Shown: piece after piece, positions 1 through 11,077 of the stretch | How positions within the stretch are numbered: the stretch's first letter is position 1 | Layout of the letters: every line of letters starts with the position of its first letter | Assembly (NCBI RefSeq): GCF_014905175.1 | Contig: NC_057789.1 | Span: 11,398,876 to 11,462,875 of the forward strand | From: Aphidius gifuensis | Lineage: Eukaryota; Arthropoda; Insecta; Hymenoptera; Braconidae | Length of the DNA stretch: 64,000 bases | Direction: 5' to 3' | The notes under the pieces: generated by a model | Database searches by the model: none | What the model was told of the DNA's origin: nothing | The model's input: the letters and a program-made list of their open reading frames with translations, nothing else | Position numbers and translations under genes: made by a program

Positions 1-249
1 ATCTTCGCAACTAGAATTACTAAGCTCGACCACACTGCAAGCCTTGTTATTATAATTTAAATCCTGACTAATATCAAGACGATTTTCATTACTAATTTCA
101 TTATTGTCACTAATCTCATCACTAATAATGTTATCACTAGAACTGGAGGATTCACTTAAGAAACTCTTAAATTCTTGCTCAATAGTTTTTTTAATAAATG
201 CATACTTTTGTGATCTTTTCCATGATCTCACTCGGATTGGCAGTGACAT
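1..249 (-). CDS. Partial unidentified protein, N-terminal 83 residues, runs off left edge
   Basis: Reading the minus strand from the ATG at 249, the frame stays open for 83 codons to the window edge. The protein starts MSLPIRVRSWKRSQKYAF, continues with a lysine- and glutamate-containing helix-like stretch, then a serine run (SESSSSSDN) and an acidic, Asn-rich stretch. This composition is unlike the surrounding random reading frames, which stop often in this A/T-rich DNA. I do not recognise the family. Basic N-termini followed by Ser/acidic linkers occur at the start of transposon-associated or nuclear proteins, but that is only an analogy. No neighbour helps, because the next 450 bases upstream hold nothing recognisable. 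The first in-frame ATG was used as start. It may be the first exon of a host gene or a transposon ORF. Confidence 0.4.
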   Translation of the reverse strand, partial: MSLPIRVRSWKRSQKYAFIKKTIEQEFKSFLSESSSSSDNIISDEISDNNEISNENRLDISQDLNYNNKACSVVELSNSSCED

Positions 250-702
250 AGTTAACAGTGTTATAATAATTAATACAAAAGTTAGTGTTAAAGAGATACA
301 AATATCAATATTGGAAATTATATAATTAGATATTTAATTTTAACTATAAAATATTACACTGCAGTCTTCAGTGAATAGAGAACTAAAAAGGACAGTTGTC
401 ATCGATCTTCCGAATATTTGATTGGTTATTTTGTTTTCTCCGTCACTTTCATGTCATTTGTCATTTTTTCTTTGTCTGTTGTTAATGAAATATAAATAAA
501 CAAATTTTCTTTCTCAGTCACTCTTACACAAATTTTTTTTTTTCGTCGTCAGGGAAATCAATAAATTATTTCATTTATATATTTTGAAATCAAGATTCGT
601 AATTTTAGTATTTGACAGATTTCTGCTTCAATTAGAATAAGTATTTATGTTATAACTTATAATTATTATTTTTTTTTCTGATAATTAATATAGGTATATA
701 TA
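250..702. other. A/T-rich stretch, nothing recognised
   Basis: No coding frame or repeat structure stands out. The stretch lies upstream of the minus-strand partial gene at 1-249 and could hold its promoter, but no specific element can be supported. Confidence 0.4.
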
Positions 703-877
703 TAATACGTATGGGGTAAGCGATGCGTATGAGGCAAGTTATACGTATGAGGTAAGCAATACGTATGAGGCAAGCAATACGTATGGGGTAACGAATACGT
801 ATGAGGCAAGTAATGCGTCTATGGGGTAAGCAATACGTATGAGGCAAGTTATACGTATGAGGCAAGTAATACGTATG
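703..877. repeat. 18-bp minisatellite, array 1
   Basis: Tandem copies of an 18-bp unit of the form AATACGTATGRGGYAAGY, alternating between AATACGTATGAGGCAAGT and AATACGTATGGGGTAAGC types. Copies differ by a few substitutions, and one is expanded around 808-826. The array is followed directly by a block beginning GGAAAGAGTGTGAT that is also found after array 2, so both arrays and the block look like one duplicated module. Confidence 0.95.
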
Positions 878-934
878 GAAAGAGTGTGATAGTGATAATT
901 ATTTTCGAAAAACTATTTTTTCATTGTTATTAAA
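877..934. repeat. Conserved spacer block, copy 1
   Basis: A block of about 58 bp starting GGAAAGAGTGTGAT and ending TTCATTGTTATTAAA. It recurs almost unchanged at 1397-1454, and a diverged form precedes the hairpin at 46736. It marks the constant 3' part of the repeat family. Confidence 0.85.
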
Positions 935-1397
935 AGGCAAGTAATACGTATGGGGTAAGCAATACGTATGTGGTAAGCAATACGTATGAGGCAAGTTATA
1001 CGTATGAGGCAAGTAATACGTATGAAGCAAATAATACGTATGGGGTAAGCAATACGTATGAGGCAAGTAATACGTATGGGGTACCGAATACGTATGAGGC
1101 AAGTATGGGGTAACGAATACGCATGATGCAAGTAATACGTATGGGGTAACCAATACGTATGAGGCAAGTAATACGTATATGGGGTAAGCAATACGTATGA
1201 GGCAAGTTATACGTATGAGGCAAGTAATACGTATGGTGTAAGTAATGCATATGGAGTAGGTAATACGTATAAGGCAAGTAATGCGTATGGGGTAAGCAAT
1301 ACGTATGAGGCAAGTAATACATATGGGGTAAGCAGTACGTATGAGGCAAGTCGTACGTATGGGGTAACCAATATGTATGAGGCAAGTAATACATATG
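935..1397. repeat. 18-bp minisatellite, array 2
   Basis: About 25 units of the same 18-bp minisatellite as at 703-877. The two unit types (GAGGCAAGT and GGGGTAAGC endings) roughly alternate, suggesting that the amplified unit was a 36-bp dimer. Long reading frames across the array on the minus strand (repeated LPHTY or LIRI motifs) come only from the repeat period being a multiple of three. They are not evidence of a gene. Confidence 0.95.
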
Positions 1398-1490
1398 GAA
1401 AGAGTGTGATTGTGATAATTATTTTCGAAAAACTATTTTTTCATTGTTATTAAAGAAACAGGCGCACATAGCGCCAAGTAATTCTCGTTA
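1397..1490 (+). mobile_element. 3' terminal segment with hairpin of a Helentron/DINE-like family, copy 1
   Basis: The constant block is followed by AAACA and a hairpin at 1461-1475 (GGCGC, loop, GCGCC), then a short tail containing TTCTCG. The same order (block, ACAGGCGCG hairpin, tail ending CTCG) is seen at 46680-46765, and a truncated one on the other strand at 62214-62290. A tandem array inside the element followed by a conserved 3' segment with a GC hairpin is the layout known for DINE-1/Helentron-derived elements. The typical rolling-circle terminus cannot be proven here, so the class is an inference. Confidence 0.45.
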
Positions 1491-1499
1491 TAAAAAAAA

Positions 1500-2582
1500 A
1501 AATGCCTGTAATATATTTGAATAAATTTAATGTTAAATCCACCTTTATTCACGAAATTCAAATTAGAGTGTACGAAAGTAGAAAAAATTTTAATTATATT
1601 TAGATGAATCCAATGGTGGATCTACTCTTGTTCACGAAGACCAATAGTTATGACGAAAGAATCAATTTTTTTCGTAAATATTTATCTGGCTTAAGTGATC
1701 ATTTATGTCTGTCCATAAATCATACAGAAAAAAAAAAATATGCTTCTAATATATGTTTAAAAATTGAATGATGGATCTACCTTTGTTTACGGAGTCTTAT
1801 TATTATTAATAGCAAAATTATATATTTTTGCAAATTTTTATTTAGATCGAGTGATGATTCACTTATATGCATAAGGCCCAGATAAAATATACAAAAATAA
1901 AAAAATTCTCCTGTTATATTTTGATGAATCCAATGTTGGATCCATTTATGTTCACATGGTCCTGATGAAATATACAGAAAGAAAAAATATGCTTCTAATA
2001 TATTTTCGGAAATCCAATGATACATCCACCTTTGTTCACGGAGTCCAATAATTACCAATAAAGAAATTATATTTTTTTCGTGAATATTCATCTGGATCGA
2101 GTGATGATTCACTTATATGCACGAGGTCCAGATAAAATATACAGAAGAAAATGCTACTCATATATCTTGATAAATCAATCCTTGTTCACGAGGTCTAGAT
2201 AAAATATACCAAAAAGAAAAAAATTTTTTAATATATATTAATAAATCAATTGATGGTTCCGCCATTGTCCACGAGGTCCAGATAAAATATACAGAAAAAA
2301 AAAATGGCTTTGATATATTTTAAGAAATCCAATGATGGATCCACCTCTGCTTACAAAATTAAATTGGAATAGACAAAAAAAAAAAAAGCTTTAAATATAT
2401 TTTAAAGAATCTAATGATGGATCCACTTTTGTTCATGAGAATTAATATTTATAAATAAAGAATAACTTTTTTTTTGTAAATATTTGTCTAAATCCAGTGA
2501 TCATTCATGTCTGTCTATGAGGTCCAGATAAAATATACAGAAAAAAAGTTCTCCTGTTATATTTTAATGAATCCAATGTTGT
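1500..2582. repeat. Diverged tandem array with ATGGATCC and GTCCAGATAAAATATACAG motifs
   Basis: The phrases AATCCAATGATGGATCCACC, TTGTTCACGAGGTCCAG and ATAAAATATACAGAAAAAAA recur about ten times at irregular spacing of roughly 90-240 bp. Copies are strongly diverged and differ in indels, so this is an old satellite-like array. The minus-strand frame at 1777-2112 crosses it and has no support as a gene. The array is cut off at about 2582 by the non-LTR retroelement. Confidence 0.75.
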
Positions 2583-2584
2583 AA

Positions 2585-2613
2585 AATAATAATAATAATA
2601 ATAATAATAATAA
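2585..2613. repeat. (AAT)n microsatellite, 3' tail of the non-LTR element
   Basis: Nine to ten AAT repeats. Read on the minus strand they form the TTA-repeat tail that ends the retroelement at 2583-5453. The same simple tail ends the related copy near 36448-36471. Confidence 0.9.
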
Positions 2614-2897
2614 CTCCTTTTATTCACCCAACTGGTTTAGTAACCAAATTACAGGATCCAAAATATCAAAATACATGATTAATTAATTACAGTAATATCA
2701 AGTAGCATCAAGTTAATTACAATTATAAATTTAACTTGTTGTAAAAAATAATGAACATAACATTTATAATTTAGTTGGCTTGGTTAATGATAGCATATTT
2801 AAATTTAAGTTCTGATGTGCATTGAATAGTACATCAGCCGATTACATTAGTGCAATTGATGATTTACATTGTGAATACATAAAAAATGCAAAGGGTT

Positions 2898-3080
2898 TTA
2901 ATAGAAGGGAGTTATCATCTGTCTCATCCGCTGTCTCCCTGACACCAAAATATTATCAATGCTATTTAGCATCTTAGAACAATCAATAAAACCATTAATT
3001 AAATTTAAGCAGACAGTAGACAACACCAGATTCCTCCTCCCTTCCATTAGTACAAATCCAACTTCTTTACACATTTCCAT
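2898..3080 (-). pseudogene. Non-LTR ORF2 C-terminal remnant
   Basis: A 60-residue minus-strand frame with the stretch LVLSTVCLNLINGFIDCSKM followed by LNSIDNILV and an Arg-rich end. This pattern (hydrophobic helix, LINGFIDCS, then Arg/Gln-rich) is typical of the C-terminal region after the RT and thumb of CR1/Jockey-type ORF2 proteins. It sits in the right order between the RT fragment and the 3' tail. The link to the RT fragment is broken by stops near 3081-3106. Confidence 0.6.
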
Positions 3081-3106
3081 GTTATCATAGCCTCTTCATT
3101 TTTTTA

Positions 3107-3520
3107 TCATATATTTTGTAGTACACGAATACCATAAAGACTAATAATCAACTCATTAAACGATACTTTATCAAAGGCCTTTGAAAAGTCTGTATATATA
3201 ACATCAACCTGACACCCACACTCAAAAGCACTGATTATATATTCTTTTAATATTGCCAAATTTGTAACTGTTGATCTTCTAGGTAGAAAACCATGCTGTT
3301 GACTTGAGACAAATGGTTTAAAATATGAGTATAAGATCGAGTACATACACTTTTCAAAGACCTTTGACAAAGCAGACAGTACAGTGATAGGTCTTGAATT
3401 TTTAACATCATCCTTTCTTCCCACGCCTTTATAAATGGGTGTAACCCTTGACACTTTAAAGTAATCAGGGAATACACCACTCTTAAGTATACAATCAAAT
3501 AATATTTTTAGTGGATACAA
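3107..3520 (-). pseudogene. Reverse transcriptase fragment (RT motifs 0-A), non-LTR ORF2
   Basis: 137 residues covering the N-terminal part of a non-LTR reverse transcriptase. VTPIYKG and NSRPITVLSALSKVFEK match RT motifs 1-2 and QHGFLPRRST matches 2a. IYTDFSKAFDKV is motif A, with a catalytic Asp. The fragment then degenerates (VSFNELIISLYGIRVLQNI, stop) before motif B, and the FADD/YADD block is missing. The protein cannot be an active polymerase. The full-length family would have an endonuclease upstream, which is absent here. Confidence 0.9.
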
Positions 3521-3645
3521 TAATTCTTTTTTACAATGTTTTATAACTATAATGTTTGAATGTTTATTTAAAGCTAAATAAGAATAATTTGAAGTTGTAT
3601 TTAATGAAGACGAGTTATCTGAGGTAGCAACAGGTTTAGCAAAAC

Positions 3646-4839
3646 CTATGCTCGGTGTTGACCCTGATGAACTTGATGGATGATGTATGCACCATTTTTC
3701 TCTTTGATGTAAATGTTCTTTTCTCCTTTCTTCAACCTTTGTGATAGCTGGTTCTTCATTTTGGCAAACTGTTGCCTCTGATACATCGTACGGTCCTGGG
3801 CCACATAAACAAGTTGATCCACAATTATCTTTTTTTCTTTCAATAATTTCCTGATCTTCTGCAATAATAGTTTAGCAATCACATCATTAGAAAATTGAAT
3901 TAAAATAGGTCTTGGCTTGATATTATTCTCTACAAATCTACCAAGTCTTGAATATGTGTATGATTCAAGTTGAGCATTATTACCAACGAGTTCCATTGAA
4001 GTGTCAATTAACTCACTTATAACTTTAAAGTCTCTATTTAAAAGAGGTACATCCTTACTTCGTTCAGCTAACGAAGATCCATCTTGACCAAATGTAACAG
4101 ATACTGCCTTACGAATTCCATCATCAACATCTTCAACCAGTCCATATAAAATTAAATTCTTACTTCTCATTTGTTGTTCATGAACTTCAGTAATACAACT
4201 CTGCATAATGCTATCATTACATAATTCATTATTACCAATACTATCATCAACAACACCTTGTATAACTTGTAATGACTCATCAATCCGTGTGACATCCGCC
4301 TTAATATCAGCAATTGCATTCGTGTTAACCATGACATCCCCCCTTATTGTTGAGATAATGCCTCCTAACTGTTTAATACATGATTCAATGGCACTAATAC
4401 TTTTAACCACATTACTTTTTTCAAACACATCAGCCACTACTAATCTAATATCTGCCAGATCAAAATTTTTTTTATCATCCTCATCAGGTTTACCCTTTAT
4501 AACAGATTTTTCAGCATTATTATCAGTATAAAACAAATCACTTATAATTGGATTATCTTTATTTGGTGATACCAGATTACTTATAAATGGATCAGATTTA
4601 TTTGGTGTCAAGAACACATCAATACTATGATCTGATTCACCACCATGATCATGACCTTGAGATGTCAGTGCTTTTCTAAGCGACCTTGATTTGCCACAGC
4701 ATGCATCAAATGTTCCAGGCGGCATGTTAATTGCCTGAACAGCACATAGCTTCTTATGATAAGATCTACCACAAGTGCAGGTTGTGATATCATCTGGCTT
4801 AATCTCGACTTTACAAACACCACATAAAATCTTGCTCAT
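3646..4839 (-). CDS. Non-LTR retrotransposon ORF1 protein with PHD-like zinc finger and RRM-like domain
   Basis: A 397-residue, uninterrupted ORF1. Residues 8-50 form a Cys/His cluster (CGVC, CTCGRSYH, C, ACCGK) of PHD-finger type. The middle (about 125-215) is rich in Asp/Ile/Val heptads (VFEKSN, IADIKADVTRIDESLQVIQG) and is likely a coiled coil for trimerisation. The C-terminal 180 residues start RSKNLILYGL, an RNP-like beta strand, and end with a basic helix region (IRKLLKEKK, LSQRLKKGEK), as in RRM-type ORF1 RNA-binding chaperones. In such elements ORF1p coats the RNA. A diverged copy lies at 34640-35571. The start Met at 4839 directly precedes the zinc finger. Confidence 0.85.
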   Translation of the reverse strand: MSKILCGVCKVEIKPDDITTCTCGRSYHKKLCAVQAINMPPGTFDACCGKSRSLRKALTSQGHDHGGESDHSIDVFLTPNKSDPFISNLVSPNKDNPIISDLFYTDNNAEKSVIKGKPDEDDKKNFDLADIRLVVADVFEKSNVVKSISAIESCIKQLGGIISTIRGDVMVNTNAIADIKADVTRIDESLQVIQGVVDDSIGNNELCNDSIMQSCITEVHEQQMRSKNLILYGLVEDVDDGIRKAVSVTFGQDGSSLAERSKDVPLLNRDFKVISELIDTSMELVGNNAQLESYTYSRLGRFVENNIKPRPILIQFSNDVIAKLLLQKIRKLLKEKKIIVDQLVYVAQDRTMYQRQQFAKMKNQLSQRLKKGEKNIYIKEKNGAYIIHQVHQGQHRA

Positions 4840-5453
4840 TTTGTTTATATTGACTATATATGCCTTATAATAAACAACACTGTCAACCAGATCACCTGAA
4901 GTTGGTCAAACAACACAAACAGTATGACCAACCTAAATGTCTATTAAGTCAAGTCTTCAACAAGCTAGGTAGCAACACATATAGATACTCCAAAATCAAA
5001 CCCACGCTACCAACACCAATAAATGTTTTCTCACAGATAGCAAACTAATACTAAAGAATGCCGCCACATATAGACACTAGATCCAATCTCAATTAAACTT
5101 AATCACCACAATTTATGATTAATAAAAATGCAATCCATATAATCACGGAGACTCCAAGAGAAAAATATATTTTTATAAGTTCAATTCACTAAAATATTTT
5201 ATGTAGATAATAATTAATAGCTAGGTTAGACTGCCATCACTTAACATGTGCTCAGGCACCCATTCTAAAAATTCACCATTAATCACTCAAAAATACTGCA
5301 ATAAGTATTAATTAACAAAATAATTTATCAGAACCAGTCAAACCATCAATTAGATATAAAGTATGCACTTAATTCAAATAATTAATTAATTCATTTAAAC
5401 AAAAAGACAGAGCTATGCAAAGTTATACAACCGTTCATAGCGCCGCCTACCGG
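4840..5453 (-). other. 5' untranslated region of the non-LTR element
   Basis: Lies between the element's 5' terminus and the ORF1 start. The first 60 bases (GGCGGCGC, then CATAGCTCTGTCTTTTTGTTT) match the 5' end at 34464-34535. Internal promoters are expected in 5' UTRs of this class. The short plus-strand frame at 4860-5048 is a shadow. Confidence 0.7.
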
Positions 5454-5560
5454 AAAATTTAAAAAAAAAAAATAATAAAAAAAAAAGAAAATTAAAAAAA
5501 ATTTATTTTAAAATTTTAAAATTTTAAAAAATAATAAAAAATAAAGAAATTATTTTTAAG
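5454..5560. repeat. A/T homopolymer-rich low-complexity stretch
   Basis: Runs of A and T only, with no other base for most of its length. It adjoins the 5' end of the non-LTR element. Confidence 0.9.
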
Positions 5561-5730
5561 TGGAGAAATGGCGGAGAAAGTTGGATAAAAGTCGGAGATT
5601 CAGTAGAAAAAAGTTTGCGTTAATTCCAGGTTGGAGAAATTTTCCAATTGTTTTTCCAACTATGGGTTATTTTCGTAGAAAGATCGAGAAATGGCGGAGA
5701 AAGTTAGACAAAAGTCAGAGAAATATTTCT
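5561..5730. repeat. Direct repeat pair around GAGAAATGGCGGAGAAAGTT
   Basis: The motif GAGAAATGGCGGAGAAAGTT followed by a RGAYAAAAGTCRGAGA segment occurs at about 5563 and again at about 5688. The two copies, about 125 bp apart, create the repeated peptide EKWRRKLDKS in the frame at 5560-5895. I see no protein family in that frame, so I treat it as repeat DNA. Confidence 0.6.
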
Positions 5731-5895
5731 ATTAAGGTATTGTTGAGCTTGTCGTTGTTGTTGTTGTTCAACGACTTGAAGATCGGCTCGTTGACGACGT
5801 ATCGCAACTTCGTAAGCATCAAAATCCAACCGTTTCATTACTTGCAATGGATTTTATTATTGGCGATTTTCAACGTTGACAATAATACGATCTAA

Positions 5896-8800
5896 AACAT
5901 CATTTAAATAGAAAATGAATTTAATTATCAATGTAACGTGTATTCATCAATTTGATTTGTCGAATTTTAATATTCTCGCGATGTTTAGGATTTGATGGTA
6001 CAACTTTAAGTCTTTGAAAATCACGTTGGAAAACAAGATCATTATGATATTCTCACACAAAACTACAAGCAACGCTGAGAAAACGAGTACCTATGAATAT
6101 CACCAATAGAAATCATTGTTGTTGATATCTTTGGTGACATAAATATGTTCCGTTTTACTCGCTTATCATTACAAACGTGTATTTAACTCTCTCGGTGGAA
6201 ATACAATTACATCCAATGATTTTCCTATAGTGGAAGAAGAAGAAAATAAGATAATTAATGATTTTTTCTTTTCAAAATAAAATTTTTATCTATGTATAAT
6301 TGTTTTACTATGAAATATCTATTAAAAGCATTGGCCTGAGAATCTTTTTTTAGTTCTTTAGTTTTTTTTTAGTTTTTTTGAAAAACTATTATTGTATTTT
6401 TCTTTATATTCAGTGACTTTCTCTTTATATTCAGTGATTTTTCTTTGATATTTTCTCATATTTTTCTATATTTCCCTTTATATTCATTGATATTTTCCTG
6501 ATATTTTTGTATAATTTTTTTTTCATATTCAATGACTTTTTCTTTATATTTACTGATATTTTCTATATTTATCGTATTTAGATTAAGGGTATAACAAATT
6601 CTCGTTGCTTTAAAGGCCTAGACACAAAATCATTGGTCAACTCTTTATCGACAAGAATTTATTGTTATGATTTCGAGCTATCGAATTACGATTTTGGGTA
6701 TAATTGTTATTATTATATTTCTCATATTTTAGTTTTTGGTTCAAAAGTTTGGCCTAAAAATTACCGACTTAGAAAAAATTTTTGAATTTTGAAAAAAAAA
6801 GCTGGGCGCCTGTATAAGAGTACTGTTTGAGATTAATGGGATTCAACAAGTCACACGTACACGCACACACACAAGCACACTCAAGCTAGAATCACGCACA
6901 CGTTTTTCCCTTAGTCTTGTACAGTCGTAGTAAGAACACAGTCTAGCACACATTCAGTTTTTCATTTAGTTCAAATAATTAGTCCACATAAATTAATATA
7001 CACAAAATACACATAATAAATTATCGAGTACACATAGTTTACTATTTTACAACACACAGAACACAACAAGAATTGTGATTGATAAATTAATACAATTTAT
7101 AGTGTCACAGTGCCGGGTTGTGGTTAGTTTCCTATCAGAACATTTTAGAACACAAAGGAACAAATATTGGCATTGTAACTCACAACTACAAGGTCAAGGA
7201 ACACTTGTAATTATGTAATGTTTAAGTTATTGTGTTTTTTAAATAAATGACATTAATTTTTTATAAAGTGCTGAATACAATTATTAAAATCGTATCGATA
7301 CCAAAACCTATCACAAGCCATCCGAAATCTTAAATAAAAGTTTAAGATAAAAATAAACAATTTAGTTCACAAACAAGTACATAGATACGTTTTCAGCTAA
7401 ATTTGAAGAAATTTGTAACACACTCTTTGAAAAAACTTGTTTCGAAATTTGTAGCGATATTTATCACCGACCCTAAAAACCCATCTTATTTTATTTGTTA
7501 GTTTTTCCGTCGGTTATGTTATTTAATTATTCATTTTATTTTGTATTCAAATCTCCAGCATAAAGCGGAGAATATTTATTTAAGACAATATACCAGTAAA
7601 TTTTATAGAATTTTTGTGCACGTAGTTTTTGAAAAAATTTGTTTTGAAATTTGTAATTTATTTGTTATTATGGTATTGCAAAATCGCGTATCATGTCGCC
7701 TCAACAAAACATTCGATGTTAATAACCACTAGTGAAAGAAGTTATTTGATTATTATTTTTAATTAAAAAAAAAAAAGTAGAGCAATAAATCAAGCAAATA
7801 TTATATTTACTTGGAAAAAAAAATATAACAATATGAGTAAGAAGAAAAGTCGAAATATTATTTGAGACAGATAAAAAAAAATACAACACTTGTTAATTAT
7901 GAAACTATTAGTAATTTTTATTGAATTTTCCGAAGTGTTCAACAATAATTTCAAGACTAGAACCTAGAGATGGAGATCTAACATCTATTTTTTTTTTGTT
8001 TTCATAATGCTACTTAAATATTATTTTTGAATGACAAAAAAAAAACAGTATATCAAAGAAACTTTATCATACGATATAATATTTGTGTTTCTAAAGAAAA
8101 ATATGTGAAAAATTATTGCTTAAGAGTGTAAAACAATATTAATGTCATGGCATGGAGTATTAGCACGTATAATTTGATGCTGGATTAATATTTTTATTCG
8201 AAAAAAAAATTACACAAAACATTCTAATGATAAAAATTAAGAAGTATTTCCGCTAAAAAGTATTTATAACTCATATGTATACGTGCAAGTTCAATTGATA
8301 TTTTTTTTTTCTTGTTATTTTGTAATACTTCATTATTATTTTCATTTAAAAACAACAATCAAGCTATATTACTCTAAGAAAGAATGTAAAAAAACATCAA
8401 TATTCTGTTTGGCTCCATGATCTTACAGATGACAAAAAAATCACCCTGTATACGTTTTGTGATCACCAGAAGGTGAAAACGGATTTTATACGTGTTTTGT
8501 ATTAAAAAATGTTGTTATTTTCTGGTTCACCAGAATGTCTGAATGCAGATATTTAGTTATGTGTTAGGATCTTTCGTTCAAACTCAAAACTTTTGTATGA
8601 TTTAAAGTATCTATCTGAGGTATGCTTTATAATTCACGAAAGTACCATAGCAACCAAAAAATCAGTATCAAATTGAACCTATCTTAATTACATGAGTTTG
8701 ATTCGAATAAGACTTTCAATAGAATACAAATATAGAAAATATATGTGGAGCATTCCAAGTGAAATGTTGGAGCATTTTGCGTCGACCCCTCAAATTTTTC

Positions 8801-9348
8801 TAATGTATTTTTTTTCGAGTTTACTTGACGAAAAATGAAGCCTAATTTTTTTCGAGATTTTCCTAATTAGTGCTGTTGGTACGATTCAACCTATCTCAAA
8901 ACATACCTTATTTTAATGAAAAATTTATCTTCTCATAGATTCCTAAAATGAAAGTCAAGTAAAATGAAAATGAGACCACGATTTCGTTTAATTTTTTTTG
9001 AATTTAAAAGATTTTGAAATTTCGAAAAATTTAAAAAATTCAAAAGTTTTTATATTGTTTTGAACTTAAAATAAAAAAGTTAAAATAAAAGATGTCGTAA
9101 TTCTTTGGAATTTTCATTCTCAACACTCAAGATTCAGAAAATAACTTCATTCTAGCCAAAAACCAGAGTTATCGTAAACGTTTCTTGTGAAATATCGTAG
9201 CCGGATCATTTATTAGACAATCAGTATTGCCCTTTAAAATAATCCAACTTGATATGTAATTAATTTAACCCTGTTTTTCCTGCGCAACGGCGCATAAGAA
9301 GGGTAGGGAGACGAAATTGCGTAATGTAGCGAGAGGTAAAAAGGAACC
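5896..9348. other. Long A/T-rich intergenic stretch with low-complexity pieces
   Basis: No coding region supported over about 3.4 kb. It contains diverged 25-27-bp repeats of TTTCTTTATATTCAGTGAC type (about 6395-6560), a short CACACA tract near 6855-6885, and poly-A/T runs. The 63-residue frame at 7541-7732 has no motif and is taken as chance. Confidence 0.6.
6395..6565. repeat. Diverged minisatellite, TTTTCTTTATATTCAGTGAYTT type
   Basis: The phrase TTCTTTATATTCAGTGA recurs about six times with substitutions (ATTGATATTTTC, AATGACTTTTTC variants) at a spacing of about 25-30 bp. Confidence 0.65.
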
Positions 9349-11077
9349 TGAAAAATACGCGAAAATATAACACAATAATACGATAGAAATAATTTCAAAT
9401 AACACTTGTAAAATTCGGTAAAAATCGGAGCACAATTTATTTGTAAATTACTCTGTTGCTATTACATGAAAATGCGATACAAAAAAACAATTATTAAATA
9501 TGTAACCCAATTAAATTTTACTCGCGCGTCGCGTCGAAAAGAGAGAACCTAAAGCCATGCGGTCGTGACGGAGTCAGAGACAGAGAAATATTAAAATTGC
9601 GAATAACCCGAACAATAATTAAATTATGACGGCCGAAATACAAGCGACGGGATTGAGAAGCAATCCAGTCGATTGATTAAGCAAGTCACTGACTCTACAT
9701 TGACGCTACGATGACGCTTGGCTTTTACAATATTAATATTTTTACACTTGTCATAAATTCACTGAACAAACACTGAATAAACTTTATTTAAAGGAAAGTA
9801 CTTACATTGATTGTCGGTGATTTAATCTAGCAATCTAGTGACGGCGTGTACCTTGGCTTGGCTTTGGAGACGCTCGCAAAATTGACAGGTTGGCTTGGTT
9901 ACAGTATCACCAGTAATGATGTACAAAATATATATAAATATATATATATATATTTTATTTAAATGTGGTACAATGTAATTATACAAGTTGGTTGTATGTG
10001 ATCGACGATTAAATTATGTCAAATTGTAGACATAAACGTAGCACTGACTTTACAATAAAATCACAGTAAATGTTACTTTTATTTGAATTTAAAATAAAAT
10101 AATTATACGAGACTTTTTCACTGTACTTTATAAATTGTATTCAATATTGAAGGTTGACCACGAGGTCGTAAATTTGTATAATTAAGTATTCAAATTATTT
10201 TAAATAAATAACTGATTATTTATTATCGCGAAAATGTAATTTATTCTCTTCAATATTTATTTGATTAGACAATGCAACACAATGCGTGCTTTAAATTTAA
10301 TTTACTCAAGCAAGAAAATTTTAGACCATGCGGTCGTAATTTATTTCAAGTTAAATTTGTTAGTGGTTTAATGAATTTAAATTACTGATTTAAGTAACCA
10401 AATGTTACTTAAATATTATTGAAACAATAAATTGATAAAATAATCAATAAGATATTGAATAAGTATAACTTACAGTTGTGCTGATTTGTAGAAAATATTC
10501 TAAGTTTTCAGAGCAATTAAAATGCGACGAGGCAAAGTGCCTATGCTAGTTAGAGCTGGAAGAGCTGGTGTAGGTCAAGGAACTAACTCTGACCGAGTGA
10601 CCGAGATCTAGCGATCAATCTCGCTCGATGCCCTCAGAACATAAGGGTAGGTGGGGATCCTTCGGGGATGTTCGGTTTTCCTCCTTGGTCCAGTTCCACT
10701 TTCCTTATGTCGACTATTTCTTATTGGTTGAGGAAAATCTTAGGATTTTCCAACCTTAATTAAAATTATTTCTAATTGTCTAATTATGACATGAGTGGTA
10801 CCGAGAGAATCCCTATATCTTTAGGATTCTGTCGATATCACTCATTATATTAATTTATATTTAATTTTCCAAAATGAAATTGGCGGTAGATGCGCTTGGC
10901 AATAGTGCCGGCTCAAGTAGTTTGTTGGGGGTGCAAAACCTCTAGCTCCCTTAAATATCGTAACTTGACGATCTGCAAGATAGAGCTAGGGGTATTAAAA
11001 AGTACCCTGAATATTTAGTGTATAATAATAGAAAGAGAAAATAAAAAAGTCTGTGCGGCTTACCGCCGGACATTACA
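9349..11077 (-). repeat. 3' LTR of the Gypsy endogenous retrovirus
   Basis: On the minus strand the LTR begins TGTAATGTCCGGCGG (11077 downward) and ends CA at 9349. Its borders are set by alignment with the TSD-flanked solo LTR at 51449-53531. Shared landmarks are AGAGCTGGAAGAGCT, GGGGATC(C/T)TTCGG, ACATGAGTGGTA, GATATCACTCA, TAGTGCCGGCTCAAG and GGGGTAT..AA.TACCCTGAATAT. The length is about 1.73 kb against 2.08 kb in the solo copy, which has expanded internal repeats. It contains a short AT microsatellite at about 9930-9955. Confidence 0.8.

Larger units (their letters stand above)
2583..5453 (-). mobile_element. Non-LTR retrotransposon (CR1/Jockey superfamily), internally deleted
   Basis: A minus-strand element whose 5' end (CCGGTAGGCGGCGC at 5453-5440) and 3' end ((TTA)n tail at 2585-2613) both match the copy at 34464-36471. 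ORF1 is intact. The second ORF has lost the endonuclease and much of the reverse transcriptase, keeping only two pieces. The simple TTA tail is typical of CR1/Jockey-like elements. The deletion with kept ends suggests a non-autonomous derivative or later decay. It is flanked on the left by the 1500-2582 array and on the right by an A/T-only stretch. Confidence 0.85.

Noticed and set aside
650..1394. Minus-strand ORFs rich in LPHTY and LIRI repeats
   Set aside because: Produced by translation of the 18-bp array in several frames. The repeat length is a multiple of three, so stops are avoided by chance.
703..1397. CRISPR-like regular repeats
   Set aside because: The units are contiguous 18-mers without unique spacers, in a eukaryotic sequence. 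It is a minisatellite.
1777..2112. 111-residue minus-strand ORF
   Set aside because: Runs through the diverged tandem array. The repeated peptide pieces follow the DNA repeat.
7541..7732. 63-residue ORF
   Set aside because: No motif, no splice context, within A/T-rich DNA. The length is expected by chance.
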